Notes: generated from the letters alone by a model not told the origin. DNA of 64,000 bases from Euphrasia confusa (GCA_954870475.1 OX940969.1:24632073-24696072); one strand, 5' to 3'; counted from the stretch's first letter, positions 11,067-22,908 are shown. Program-made: numbers and translations.

Positions 11067-14000
11067 TCACTCACTACAATTAGGTGCCGACTCAGTCGCT
11101 GATTTCTCTGTCGCAACCGAACTCAGGGACGGCGGCCCAACGCTCCTCTTCAGTGGGCCCACCTCATCATCACTTTCGACCAATAGTATGTCAAATAGCT
11201 CCTCACTTTCACCAACCAACGATTCACTCTGAATACCCTTCAAACCCTCCAAGACTTCCTCCATCGACGGCCTCATATCCCTCTCATGCTGCAAACATCT
11301 AAAGGCCAATTCCGCAACCAACGTCGCCATCCTCTTCACATCAGGATCTGTCTCGAACCCAATCCTTAAATCGACTAGCTCGTTCAAAGCCCGGTTCTGA
11401 ATTTTATTCACCGTCATATTAGCCAAGTTGATATTATGCCGGAGCCTGCTCATGTCCACGGCCTGAAGTGACGATAAAAGTTCGGCCAGAACCACTCCAA
11501 AACTATAGACGTCACTCTTTTCAGTAAGCTGGTAGCATTGGTAGTACTCGGGGTCCACATATCCGGGCGTCCCCTGTGGGGCTGTAGACACGTGGGTAGC
11601 ATCAGCCGGGAAAAGTCGTGAGAGCCCGAAGTCGGCGACCTTCACATGGAAGTTGTCGTCAAGAAGGATGTTGTTAGTCTTCACGTCGCGGTGGATGATG
11701 TCGGACCTGTGGAGGTAGTACAGGGCTTCGGCTGTCTCAATGGCGATATTCAGGCGGATGGGCCATGAGAGCAGGCCTGCCCCAGACTGTTTGCCGTGGA
11801 GGTGATCCGCAACTGTTCCGTTGGATATGTACTCGTAGACAAGCAGTAGCTCATGGCTCCGCTTGGACGTGCACCCGTAGAGCGTGACCAGGTTCTCGTG
11901 TCGGAGACGGGTCAGGATCTGGACTTCATTCATGAACTGCTCCACACGCTTGAAGTTGTTCTCGTACAGACGTTTGACTGCAACTATTTGGCCATCAGAC
12001 AGCACCCCTTCAACACAATAAAACACATAATTTTCAGGTAATTAAAGAGAGTGCCCTAGCTAAAAAAACAAACAAAAAAACTAGCTAACTTTCAAATTTA
12101 CAAAGCATACTCCTAAAGTATTTGTTTGTCTTTAGATTTACACCTTAAGCAAAAACAAATAATCACATAATGTGTTTTTCTTAATTAGATCAAAGCTTGA
12201 ATGGTACCTTTTCAAAAAACCCAAAGTTTCTTGACTTTAGGTTATCACAAAAACTACACACTATGTTCAACTTAATTACAAAAATAAAAAACAGAAATTA
12301 ACTTCCAAAATTACAAATAGCCTCACAAAATGTACAAGAAAGAACAAAACACCCCTTCAAAATTTCGGAAGTTATCAAATCTTTGTAACTAGGCTATATT
12401 TGACTAGTAAACTCCCACCACAGTTATCCCCATGGAATAATATTTTGCTACCCAGGGCGTTGCATTCAGGTCTTACCATAATATACCGTACCGAATCCAC
12501 CATCTCCTAATATTCTAGAAGAATCAAAATTATTCGTAGCCTCTTCAAGCTCGGTGTAATCAAACACTCTCACCCCAAAGTATGTGCTCCCCCTACCAAG
12601 GTCGGAGTTTGAAGTCATGAACGAAGGGATATTTCTACGGAAACCAGTTGGAGGAGGAGGCATAGATAGTGGATTGCTTGACATAGGAGTTGTGATTTCC
12701 TTGCTCGAAGTGGATTGGGTGAGTTGAGAGCCAAGTCGCTGATGAAGTTTCTTTTTGCGCTGCCTAAGGTAGAAAACTAAACATCCTAACCCAACTCCAG
12801 CAATAACAGCAATACCTATAGGGAGACCTGGATAGTAGGGGCAAAAAGAGGAAATATATATTCAATTCAAAAGCTAATTAGATCATTTGATTAATTTTAA
12901 ATACATGTGTGGATAGCGTACCGATATTCATTTTCGAAATCTGTCTTTTAACTGTACCTGCAGCAATCACTGAACGTGAAATGTTAGTTATTTTGCTTAA
13001 TTACATAAAACAATAAAACACAAGTTCTATATGATGGGACCGATGTAATGAAAGAATATGTACACGATAATTAATGTATATTGATTCTACACAAAATTTG
13101 ATGAAAAATACACTACCGCAGTGAAAATGATACACTTTCCAAGTGTTCTTATGAGGTATATATAAAGAAATCAGGGTAGTTAAATACTGAACTCATATAT
13201 CAATGAAGGTTGGTCTAAAGCTGGCGAGCTATACTGAATTAATTATCAAATTAAACAAATAATGGTTTATAAATTTTCTTACTAGGAGTATCAATTTCTA
13301 CATACCGCCTCCAGTTGGTGTATCGTTACACGTGAAATTCCGATTTCCATTTCTGCAGTAACAAACAAACTTCCCAAGGTCCGGATTACGCCCACACAAC
13401 CCACCCGATAAAAAACATTGATAGCAGTGGGCATTGTCTGCGTACCAGCGGACTGAGAATCCAATCGCGAGTGCTGCTTCTAATTTGATCAACGATGAGG
13501 TTTCTGGACGCGCCAAAACCGCCGCCAAAGATCCACTAACCGGAACAGTAATATTACTGTCGCATGACATATTATTAACGCTGGAAACTTCTCCCTCCAC
13601 GGAGTAGGAATTCAAACTGTTTCCGCAGTTGAATCGATAGGGGGACGTGGACGGTATCTGACCAAGGCTGCAGTTATAGAACAAGGTGATGTTCCGGTCG
13701 TTGGCGGTTGAGGAGTAATTGAAATAGGTGGGATCAAAGGTTGTGCTGGTGAGTAATGGTGCACACAAGGTGTTTAATAAATCGTCTCTTGAGAGGCGGA
13801 GTGTATTGGAAGTGTAATCGATGTTAAGGACTCGGTAGGTTACGGATGAGATGTTGAGAATGAGGGTATTGTTGTTTCGGCAGTTTGGATGGAAACCGGG
13901 AAAGCCGCATGATCTATGTCGACCTTGTCCCCAGAAGGGATACAATAATCCCCTGATAGCTCCACAGTTAACTGTACGATTGCAGGAAGCATAATTCTGG

Positions 14001-14077
14001 CAGAAGCAACTTGGGATTGTTCCTAGTAATAGGATTATGAGAAAGAGCTTCGGATCGAATTCCAGGTTCGGGCTCAT
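11067..14077 (-). CDS. LRK10L-1-type RD receptor kinase, unit B (proximal ectodomain)
   Basis: Tandem copy of the unit A gene with the same exon plan: ectodomain 14077-13306 (signal peptide, CGAIRGLLYPFWGQG, CYQCFLSGGLCG; donor GGCG|GTATGT), mini-exon 12957-12922 (36 nt, one codon longer than in unit A), transmembrane exon 12827-12477 and kinase exon 12007-11067. The kinase keeps VAVKRLYENN, HRDVKTNNILLD, DFGLSR and GTPGYVDPEYY. Almost all kinase residues match unit A, so duplication or gene conversion is recent. The intron before the kinase exon is about 470 bp and AT-rich with no ORF. Confidence 0.87.
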
Positions 14078-14627
14078 TTGTTTTTACAATGTAAATATTG
14101 AGAAAAGCTTGGAAATCTGTTATATTGTTTCCTAATAAACACTGTTTAGCAAACACTCCCTTAAAGCAGACAGGAATATTTACTCATGTGTGAAATTCAA
14201 GAGAATCAATTGTTTATTTTATTTTTTAAACTGTTGGAAAACACTCCCTTAAAGTCAGACATGACTTGAAACCTCAAACGAAAATTTTACTATTCATTTA
14301 TTTTTCTTTTAAAAAGACGCACGTTTTCATAAACAACAGAAGCCTCATCAAAACCTATCCTTAAAAGTCCTGAGAATAAAAAAAATTAAGACCTACAGAC
14401 TAAGACAATTCCTAGTGTGAAATGGAACATTTTTCCGGAGTTGAGGGAGAATCAGTTCCGAAGAAATTCCAACATCAATTAAGACTTTGATGTAAGAGCA
14501 TCTTTATTCCTAAAGGTTTCTGTACCGATAAACCCAACCCACCGGCTTTGTTGTTCGAAAACCGGCTCCCACATCATTCGAAAAAACATAAAAATCCAAT
14601 CAAACTGTAATTTATGCTCAACGCTAG

Positions 14628-15416
14628 TCAATACAAATATGGAAAATTGCACATACCGGTTAGTGTCTCATGGCACGTGAACTTCCGATTCCCATTGCTG
14701 CAGAAACAAGCAAATCCGCCAGCATCCTGATTACGCCCGCACAACCCGCCTGACTGAACGCAATTATAGCAGCGCGCGTTATCCGCATACCAGCTGACTG
14801 AAAACCCAATGGAAAGTGCTTCTTCTAATCTGGCCCTCGACGAGGTAGCTGGATTCGACAAAGCCTGTGCCGAAGATTGACTCACCGGAACAGTAATACT
14901 GCTGTTGCATGACATAGTACTTACATTGGAAACTTCTCCAGCCAAAGAGTAGGAATTCAATCTGTTTCCGCAGTCGAAGCGATAGGGGGACTTGGACGGT
15001 AGCCTGCCAAGTCCACAGCCATAGAACAATGTGATGTTCTGGTCGTTGGCGATTGGGGAGAAATCAAAGAGGGTGTGATTCAAGGTTGTGTTGACGTGTA
15101 ACGGTGCACACAAGTTGTTTGATAGATCTTCTCTTGAGACGGTGAGTGTTGTGGCGCTGAAATCGATGTTAAGGACTCGGTAGGCTACAGACGAGATGTT
15201 GAGATGGAGGGTACTGTTGTCTCGGCAGTTCAACTGGAAACCCGGATAACCGCAGGATGGAGGCCGACCTGATCCCCAGAAGGGATACCCCATTTCCCTG
15301 ACATCCCCACAGCTAAATGGCAGCATGCAGGTTTTATAATTCTGGCAGAAGCAATTCGGGATTGTTCCTAGTAATACCATTATGAGAAGGAGCTTCAGGC
15401 CGAATTCCGGGTTCAT
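14628..15416 (-). CDS. Stand-alone ectodomain exon, unit B distal
   Basis: Nearly identical to the exon at 10067-9291: signal peptide ending near CFCQNY, GUB_WAK_bind (CGDVREMGYPFWGSG) and WAK_assoc (CYNCVQSGGLCG). The donor ACCG|GTATGT closes the exon at 14657 in phase 1. It lies upstream of the proximal ectodomain exon and shares only one downstream kinase module with it. Retention of the intron would end the protein at 14628. It could be an alternative first exon of the unit B kinase or a separate secreted protein. Confidence 0.72.
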   Translation of the reverse strand: MNPEFGLKLLLIMVLLGTIPNCFCQNYKTCMLPFSCGDVREMGYPFWGSGRPPSCGYPGFQLNCRDNSTLHLNISSVAYRVLNIDFSATTLTVSREDLSNNLCAPLHVNTTLNHTLFDFSPIANDQNITLFYGCGLGRLPSKSPYRFDCGNRLNSYSLAGEVSNVSTMSCNSSITVPVSQSSAQALSNPATSSRARLEEALSIGFSVSWYADNARCYNCVQSGGLCGRNQDAGGFACFCSNGNRKFTCHETLTGMCNFPYLY

Positions 15417-15964
15417 TTCTGTTTTTCACAATGACACGTGAAGTAAGTGAGGATAGAAAAACCTTGGCAATCTGTGCGTGTTTTCTTACATATGTCACAA
15501 GAAAGCATTTCCTCCTCTTTGGATAAATTAAAAAGGTATATTTCTTCGTATAAGAAATTCAAGGGAATCATTTTTTGCAATTGTTTGCACATGCTCCCTT
15601 AAAGTCAAAAAAAATCCACATAAACAGGGTTTATTTGTCCTACTAGAAGTAGAAGATCACAGCTATAGTTTCCAGATCAAAAAATATCAAAATTCCAATG
15701 TGAGATAATCCGTAAATAATGAATTAGAAATCAATAAAATTAAATTGCCCAAATTATTAAGTACAGTATAAATTAGAATATTGGCCTGATCAGAGCTGAT
15801 TAGTGATTACTGATTACAAAATTCCACATATTGCTTGACTTTAATTAATTATCAAATCAAATTCCCAAACAAAACATTTAAAACTAAAATCACCTGATAA
15901 TACAAAAAAAAAAAAAGCAAAAAAACAGAACCAAAATAAAATTATAATAAAACTAAATTCAATA

Positions 15965-16190
15965 TATTCATACCTTGTCCAGTTCTGCAGCAGCGATCCA
16001 ACAACCCGGAAAATCCAGATCACGCCTGCACAACCCGACACAATCACCAGGTGACGTTATCCGCCGACGACCGGATTGAAAACCCACTAGCAATGCTTCC
16101 TCCTTCTCGAAGCAGCTTTCAGGTTCTCCGAAATCCGCTTGACTCAGGGGAACAGTAATATTAACATCACTGCATACTCGCATGACATAT
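15965..16190 (-). pseudogene. Decayed ectodomain fragment (unit B)
   Basis: A short open stretch with the SDVNITVPLSQ and FEKEEALLVGFQSG motifs of the WAK_assoc half of an ectodomain. The N-terminal half is missing, there is no start or signal peptide, and the conserved cysteines are disordered by frameshift. It is the partner of the fragment at 10600-10830. The following 16190-16590 has no recognisable gene. Confidence 0.65.
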
Positions 16191-16591
16191 CACCAAAGTT
16201 TTATCACCCAGCTCAGATACCTACCTCCTTTGTGAAGTAGGTATTTGAAATTTCAAAACTCTTTTCACCTCAATCATAACAATAGGTATATGGAAGTTTG
16301 TAGTGAAATAATTGGAATTCCAATTTCCAATAAACTATGAAAACATTAATATAAATTTGAAGTTTCCTTTTAGTTCCAAAGTACAATAGCAAAACACTTA
16401 TAAACCTGAATAAAAACAAATAAACTCACATCTAAATCTACTCTATAGTTTGTACATTGCCTTAAAGGTTTTTGTCAAAACCAGATCGTCTATACACACA
16501 TAAAACATGCAAGTAAGCACATAAATTGATCTCTAACAAGTGTCATAGCACCCATGTAACAAAATATGACATAGCTGAAATGATATCAAGC

Positions 16592-19500
16592 TCACCCACT
16601 AGAATTAGGGGCCGACCCACTAGCCCATTTCTCCGTTGCAGTGGAATCCGGTGTTGGCGGCCCAAAGCTACCCTTTAGAGGACCCGTCTCATCATCATCA
16701 TTGACCAAGAATATGTCAACAACTTCCGCCTTTTCACCATTCAACCCTTCATTTCGTATACCCTTTAAACCCTCCAAAACTTCCTCCATCGACGGCCTCA
16801 TGTCCCTCTCTTGTAGCAAACACCGAAATGCCAACTCCGCAACTAACGTCGTCATTCTTCTCACAACAAAATCTGTCTCATACCCGAGGCCGGAATCAAC
16901 CAGCTCGTGCAAATCCCGGTTTTGAATCTTATTAACTGCCATATTAGCCAAGTTGATATTATGCCGATGTCGATTGGTGTCCACGGCCTGAAGTGACGAT
17001 ATAAGCTCGAACAGAACCACTCCAAAACTATAGACATCGCTCTTTTCAGTGAGCTGGTAGCATTGGTAGTACTCAGGGTCCACATAGCCAGGCGTCCCCT
17101 GTGGAGCCGTAGACACATGTGTGACGTTGTTCGGGAACAGTCGGGAGAGTCCGAAGTCAGCGACCTTGACGTGGAAGTCATCATCAAGAAGGATGTTGTT
17201 GGTCTTCACATCGCGGTGGATGATGTCAGACTTATGGAGGTAGTTCAGGGCTTCAGCTGTCTCGATGGCAATGTTCAGGCGGATGGACCATGATAGGAGG
17301 CCTGGCCCAGACTGTTTGCCATGGAGGTGGTCGGCAACAGTCCCGTTGGATATGTACTCGTAGACAAGCAGTAGCTCTTGGCTCCGCTTAGACGTGCACC
17401 CGTAGAGCTTTACCAGGTTCTCGTGTCTTAGTCGGGTCAGGATCTGGACTTCATTCATGAACTGTTCCACGCGCTTGAAGCTGTTCTCGTACAGGCGCTT
17501 GACGGCGACTATACGACCATCAGACAGCATACCTGTTCGTAAAAATAAAGCACGTCGATTGAGCTCTTAAATTGTTCGGATAATTAAAGAGACTACCCAG
17601 AGGTTGGCTAGCTAACATTTCATATTAAAAAACATACCCCTGAAGTATTTGTTTGTCTTACATATTTACCCCTTAAAAGCAATATCAAAACCAAGAACAA
17701 AATAATCACATTTATGAAAATATTAGCTAGCACCCTTAATTTTCACACGGCATCAAATATTTTTGAGTATTTTATAATTTATATTTAGTGGTTTTGAAAA
17801 TAAATGTTTTTCTTAATTAGGGCATGAATGGTACCTTTTGTAAACCCCAAATTTCTGTATTTAGGGTTATTACAAAATCTTACACACAAGGTTCAACTTA
17901 ATTTCAACAAAACCCAAGCATTAACTTTCAAAGTCACAAATAGCCACTCAAAATGATAGACCGACACTTCTTAAAGAAAGAACAACCACATTAAGTCTTT
18001 TTTTGTAATTTCAAAGGTAAACAGATATTTTTAAATAGGTTAGATTTCACAAGTAATCTACGCAGTTATCTCCATGCAGTAATATATATGTGTGTGTTTG
18101 TGAAGTGTAGTAACCCATGGCAATTAATCATATCTTACCATAATATACTGTACCAAATCCACCATCTCCAAGTGTTCTAGAAGGATTGAAATTATCCGTA
18201 GCCTCTTCAAGCTCTGAGTAATTAAACACTTGCACCCCAAAGTATGTACTCTCCTGACTGAGGTCTGATTTTGCAGTCGTTAACGAAGGGATATTTCTAC
18301 TGAAACCAGAAGGAGGCATAGATAGTGGTTTGCTTGACATAGGAGTTGTGGTTTCCTTGCTTGCAGTGGTTTGGGTGAGTTGAGAGCCAAGTAGCAGATG
18401 GCGTTTCTTTTTCCGCTGCCTAAGGTAGAAAAGTAACCATCCTAACCCAACACCAGCAATAACAGCACCAGCTATGGGGAGACCTGGATAGTAGGTGAAC
18501 CACATTTTCAATTTACGAATGCATTAAATTGTCCGATTAACTTAAAATTTTAAAAACATGTATGGAAATCATACCGATATTCAAACTCAAATTCCGACTA
18601 TTGTTCCCTGCAGCGGCCCAAGCAATCACGAAACGTTAGTTAATTTGCATAAGGTAGAAACAACTATTCTACTAAAACACAAGCTCTATAATAATTGGTC
18701 CTGTGAGATCAATACATAATGTATACTATTAAACTAACTGCTAATATTCATTAAACTATATCACATTCATTAACCAAGAAACATCACCACCGGAGATACC
18801 ATCAAAATGCCCTGAACCAGTGGGGATACTTACCTGTAGGGGTGTTAAAGAACCAGGACAATGTTCATCGCCACAATCCACTAAGCACTGACACAAAACC
18901 GTTTCATTACTCTATAACTGACACTAAACCCTTTCATTACTGCCCGACGAGACTCAGCTGTTGGGAATCTTGGGACCCTCTGAGCGGTCGGCAACGTCAC
19001 TTATAACCGGGACGCTAATGCTACAATGCGCACTCGATCTCGGACAAAAATTAGGTCACTTGAAACCGAGAAGCTAATGCTACAATGCGCACTCAATCCC
19101 TGAAATAAATTAGGTCACCTGAAACCGGGACGCTAATGCTAATGATAAAATGATCACTCAATCCCCAAAATTTAGGTCACCGGACAACGCCTCAGTCAGA
19201 TAATAGGCGTCGCCGCGATGCACGATTCAAACCAACCAAATGACAGTTAGAACGGCTGTAAAGAGAAATGGCCGCGGCGGACGCGTTGAGGTGCCAGGAG
19301 AAGGTGCGGTCGCAGTAGGTGCTTCTGTGTGTAGGAAACGCGCCGCCGGGATGAGGGTGAGGGTGGCGGTGAGTGGTGAGTGAGTATAGATGACGGAGAA
19401 AGAGGCGATTTGCGATTTTTTATCGCATTATGATTTTTACGACTCCTATGTATTATTTAAAATAAATTGATAAATTAATGTTTATTTATGACTCAAAATA

Positions 19501-20276
19501 GATGAAATTTCAAAACCTGTATATGGTTGGTCACACCACGTGAAATTCCGAGTACCATTTCTGCAGTAACAAGCTAACCGCCCGAGGTCCAGATCACGCC
19601 CGCACAACCCGCCTGATCGGGAACAACGATCGCAGTGCCCGTAATCCGCGTACCAGCGGATCGAGAACCCGATCGCGAGCGCTTCTTCCAACCTAATCCT
19701 CGACGAGGTCGCCGGATTCGCCAAAGCCTCCGCCGCGGATCCGCTCACCCGAACACTAATATTACTCTCGCAAGACATCGCACTATCAGCGTCCGAAACC
19801 TCTCCATCCACGGAGTAGGAATTCAAACTGTTCCCGCAGTCGAATCGATAGGGGAACTCGCCAGGGGCGCAGCCGTAGAACAAGGTCACGTTCCGGTCGT
19901 CGGCGGTCAGGGAGAAATCGAAAAGTGTGTGATCGAAGGTTGTACTGCTGAGGAGTGTCGGTGCACACAAGGTGCTCGACAAATCGTCTCTGGACAGGCG
20001 AAGTGATTTGGAGCTGTAATCGATGTGAAGGACTCTGTAGGTCACGGATGAGATGTTGAGAAGGAAGGTGGTTTCGTCCCGGCAGCTTAGCTCGAAACCG
20101 GGATAGCCGCATGCTTCGGAGCGACCAGATCCCCAGAAGGGATACCCAATGTTCCTGATTTCCCCACAGTGGAACGGCCGATTGCAGGTTTCATAATTCA
20201 GGCAGAAGCAAATAGGGATTGTTCCTAGTAGTAATACGATCCGGAGAACGAACTTCCGGTCGAATTCCAGGTTCAT
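16592..20276 (-). CDS. LRK10L-1-type RD receptor kinase, unit C (proximal ectodomain)
   Basis: Exons: ectodomain 20276-19517 (signal peptide, CGEIRNIGYPFWGSG, CDRCSRSGGLCG; donor ACAG|GTTTTG, weaker than in the other units), mini-exon 18607-18575 (33 nt), transmembrane exon 18483-18139 and kinase exon 17532-16592. The kinase has VAVKRLYENS, HRDVKTNNILLDD, DFGLSR and GTPGYVDPEYY, so it is an RD kinase. It differs from units A and B at many positions and is the older branch of the tandem set. The long first intron (19516-18608) contains the remains of another ectodomain. Because this donor is weak, one of the three further ectodomain exons upstream may be the main first exon of this kinase. Confidence 0.82.
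18950..19390 (-). pseudogene. Decayed ectodomain exon inside the unit C intron
   Basis: Read on the minus strand it starts with a leucine/threonine-rich signal-like stretch and a CDRTFSW motif matching the CDRTFSC start of the receptor at 1713. Further on, a segment like the conserved CxxxISVPV block appears three times in tandem (about 19000-19190, period near 65 bp: GCTAATGCTACAATGCGCAC and variants) with stops in every frame. So it is a dead ectodomain related to the first gene of the window, with a small internal expansion. Confidence 0.6.
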
Positions 20277-20353
20277 TTGTTTCTAACATATTGGAGTTAG
20301 GAAAAAAGGTTCATATAAATTCTATCATGAAGTCAAAGTTTGAGAACAAAAAT

Positions 20354-21160
20354 TCAACACCTAACAGACAAGGATAAATCTGTGAAGAAAAATCGACAAT
20401 TACCGTCCACGGTTGGTGGCTCGTCGCACGTGAATCTCCGAGTTCCACCTATGCAGAAACAAGCAAACGGGCCGGGATCCGGGTTACGCCCGCACAGCCC
20501 ACCCGACCGAGCACAATGGTAGCAATGGTCGTTGTCGGCAAACCAGTTGACCGTGAACCCAATCGCGAGCGCCTTTTCCAATTTTACCCTCGACGATCTC
20601 CTCGGGTTTGCCAGAGCCTGAGCCGCAGATTCACTCACGGGAACCGTGATATTACCTTTGCACGACGGATGCTCAACGAATGAGTCCTCTCTCGCGAAGT
20701 AGAAATTCAGGCTGTTTCGACAGTAGAAGCTATAGGGGGAATGCGGTTTTCCAGAGAGGCAGGTGTAGAACAAGGTGATGTTCCTGTCGTTGGTGGATGG
20801 GGGGAAATCGTAGAGGGTGCGATCAAAGGTTGTGCTGACGAGCGAGGGTGAGCAGAGAGAGTTCGATAAGTCGTCTCTGGAAAGGCAGAGAGTTTGGGAG
20901 CTGTAGTCGATGTCGAGGACTCGGTAGATTACAGATGAGATATTGAGAAGGAGGGTGTTGTTGTCTCGACAGCTGGCTTGGAAACCGGGATAGCCACAGG
21001 CTTCGGGACGACCTTTTCCCCAGAAGGGATACTTGATTTCCCGAACATCCCCACAGTCGAATGGACGGCTGCAGGCTTCGTAACTCTGAGAGAAACAACG
21101 TGGGATTGTTCCCAGAAATACGATAAGGAGGGAGAGCTTCGGGTTGAATTCCGGGCTCAT
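20354..21160 (-). CDS. Stand-alone ectodomain exon 2, unit C
   Basis: ATG, signal peptide (ends near CFSQSY), GUB_WAK_bind (CGDVREIKYPFWGKG, CGYPGFQASC) and WAK_assoc (CYHCARSGGLCG). The donor GACG|GTAATT at 20404 is phase 1. Only about 80 bp separate the end of the open frame from the next ectodomain exon's ATG at 20276, so no kinase of its own is possible. If the intron is retained, the product is a roughly 268-residue secreted protein. Otherwise it is an alternative first exon for the unit C kinase. Confidence 0.72.
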   Translation of the reverse strand: MSPEFNPKLSLLIVFLGTIPRCFSQSYEACSRPFDCGDVREIKYPFWGKGRPEACGYPGFQASCRDNNTLLLNISSVIYRVLDIDYSSQTLCLSRDDLSNSLCSPSLVSTTFDRTLYDFPPSTNDRNITLFYTCLSGKPHSPYSFYCRNSLNFYFAREDSFVEHPSCKGNITVPVSESAAQALANPRRSSRVKLEKALAIGFTVNWFADNDHCYHCARSGGLCGRNPDPGPFACFCIGGTRRFTCDEPPTVDGNCRFFFTDLSLSVRC

Positions 21161-22059
21161 TTTCGTTTTTACAATGAGACATGAAGAATGTGGGGGTGGG
21201 AAAAGCTTGGCAATGTGTGTGGTTTTTCTTAGAAGGTTGACAAATGGAAGAGGATGTTTTTTGTTTATGATATTATAAGAGTGTTTAGTGGATATAAATT
21301 GTAAAAAAAATAAAATATAAGATATGTTGACTGTTGTTTAGTGCAAGATCACAGCTAGTTTTCAAATGGTACATGATGTACCATTAGAAAAATTAGACTA
21401 GTTCGTATCTCAGAAATTCAAAACGAAGATATCTTGTATTATATACTTGGACTAAGAGGAAGCTGAAACACAATGTCAAACTCAAACCGAATGAATATTT
21501 TCATGAGATATGACCGCACGAGTTACTTGATATACTAGCGCTCGAGTCAATACTCACTCCAACCCCGGTGGTCACAGTAGCAGAATCCTGAGCTCGAAGA
21601 GATGCCGTTTATACTATATCATATAGGTTAAATTTTGATTTAAAACCTGACAATTGATTAGCTATTATTGAAATTGAGTCAATAACAGATAAAATTGTTC
21701 AACTTATATTTGAGCCCATAGTTTTTTTATCTAATGGATGTGGATATCTAACACTCTCCTTCATGAGCAAACAAAATCATCGATTTTATCGGTTTAATAG
21801 TAAATTAATGAGCCATCTTTGCAAGCCGAAAATCCCATGGAGCTTTCGGCCTACTCGTGAATTAATGTGTCATCTTTGAGCAAATCATTTCTTTCCGCCT
21901 ACTCGTTAAATTTTGATTTTAAACCTGCCCATTGATGTGTTATATAATTGAAGTTGGGTGAATAACACCTTCAAATACCTTGTTCAGGTAAGGTGATAAA
22001 GGTGATGTAGGATATCTGATACTATTTCTAATAAAATTTCATCGTTGAGCCTCCATCAA

Positions 22060-22908
22060 TTAATTAAGAAAACAGAGGAATAAAAGTAAACTGAAAATTA
22101 CATACATACCGCCTTCCGTTCGTGGTGGAATATAGCACTGAGTTCCATCTCTGCAGTAGCAATCAAACGACCCGGAATCCAGATCACGTCCGCACGCCCC
22201 GCCCGACCCAACGCAATTCCCGCAGTATACGTTATCCGCCGACCACTGGATCGAAAACCCGCTATCAATCGCTTCCTCCAAAGCACTACTACTCGCGGTC
22301 CTCGCGTCCCCCAAAACCCTAGCCGCGGTTCGATTAACCGGAACGATAACCGTAGTCTCGCACGACAGATTAAACGCGTTGCTCACTCCGGGCCCGGGGG
22401 AAAACTCCCTCGTGAAAAACGTGTTCAAACTGTCTCCTCCTCCGCAGTCGAACTCGTAGGGGAACGACGGCGTCAGTGGGACCGGCAGCTGGCCGCCAGC
22501 TAGGCGGCAGCCGTAGAACAGAGATATGTTCTGGTCGTTGGAAATTCGGGAGAAGTCGAAGATGGTGAAGTCGAGGGTGGTGTTGACGAGGGATGTTGGG
22601 CATAAGGTGTCGGAGAAATCATCTCTCGAGACGCGGATTGTGAGGTTGCTGTTATCGATCTGAAGGACTCGGTAGTTAACGGAAGAGATGGTGATGAGGA
22701 GTGTGTTGCTGTCTCGACAGTTAATTTCGAAACCGGGATAGCCGCAGTACTCGGGACGGCCTTCTCCCCAGAAGGGGTATCTTATTTCTCGTATGTCCCC
22801 GCACTCGGTTGTCCGGCTGCAGTCTTCGTAGCGTTGGCAGACGGAAAGTGGAATCGTTCCTAGTAACACGATCGCGCTCGTGAGGACGAGTCGGATGACG
22901 TCGTTCAT
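22060..22908 (-). CDS. Stand-alone ectodomain exon 3, unit C
   Basis: Signal peptide to CQRYEDC, GUB_WAK_bind (CGDIREIRYPFWGEG, CGYPGFEINC), a glycine-rich insert (CGGGDSLN), and WAK_assoc (CGNCVGSGGACG). The donor GGCG|GTATGT at 22110 is strong and phase 1. Reading through it gives a short hydrophobic tail (residues YVIFSLLLFLCF) before the stop at 22060, which might anchor the unspliced form. No kinase follows before the exon at 21160. The span 21161-22059 is presumed promoter/intron with no gene seen. Confidence 0.72.
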   Translation of the reverse strand: MNDVIRLVLTSAIVLLGTIPLSVCQRYEDCSRTTECGDIREIRYPFWGEGRPEYCGYPGFEINCRDSNTLLITISSVNYRVLQIDNSNLTIRVSRDDFSDTLCPTSLVNTTLDFTIFDFSRISNDQNISLFYGCRLAGGQLPVPLTPSFPYEFDCGGGDSLNTFFTREFSPGPGVSNAFNLSCETTVIVPVNRTAARVLGDARTASSSALEEAIDSGFSIQWSADNVYCGNCVGSGGACGRDLDSGSFDCYCRDGTQCYIPPRTEGGMYVIFSLLLFLCFLN

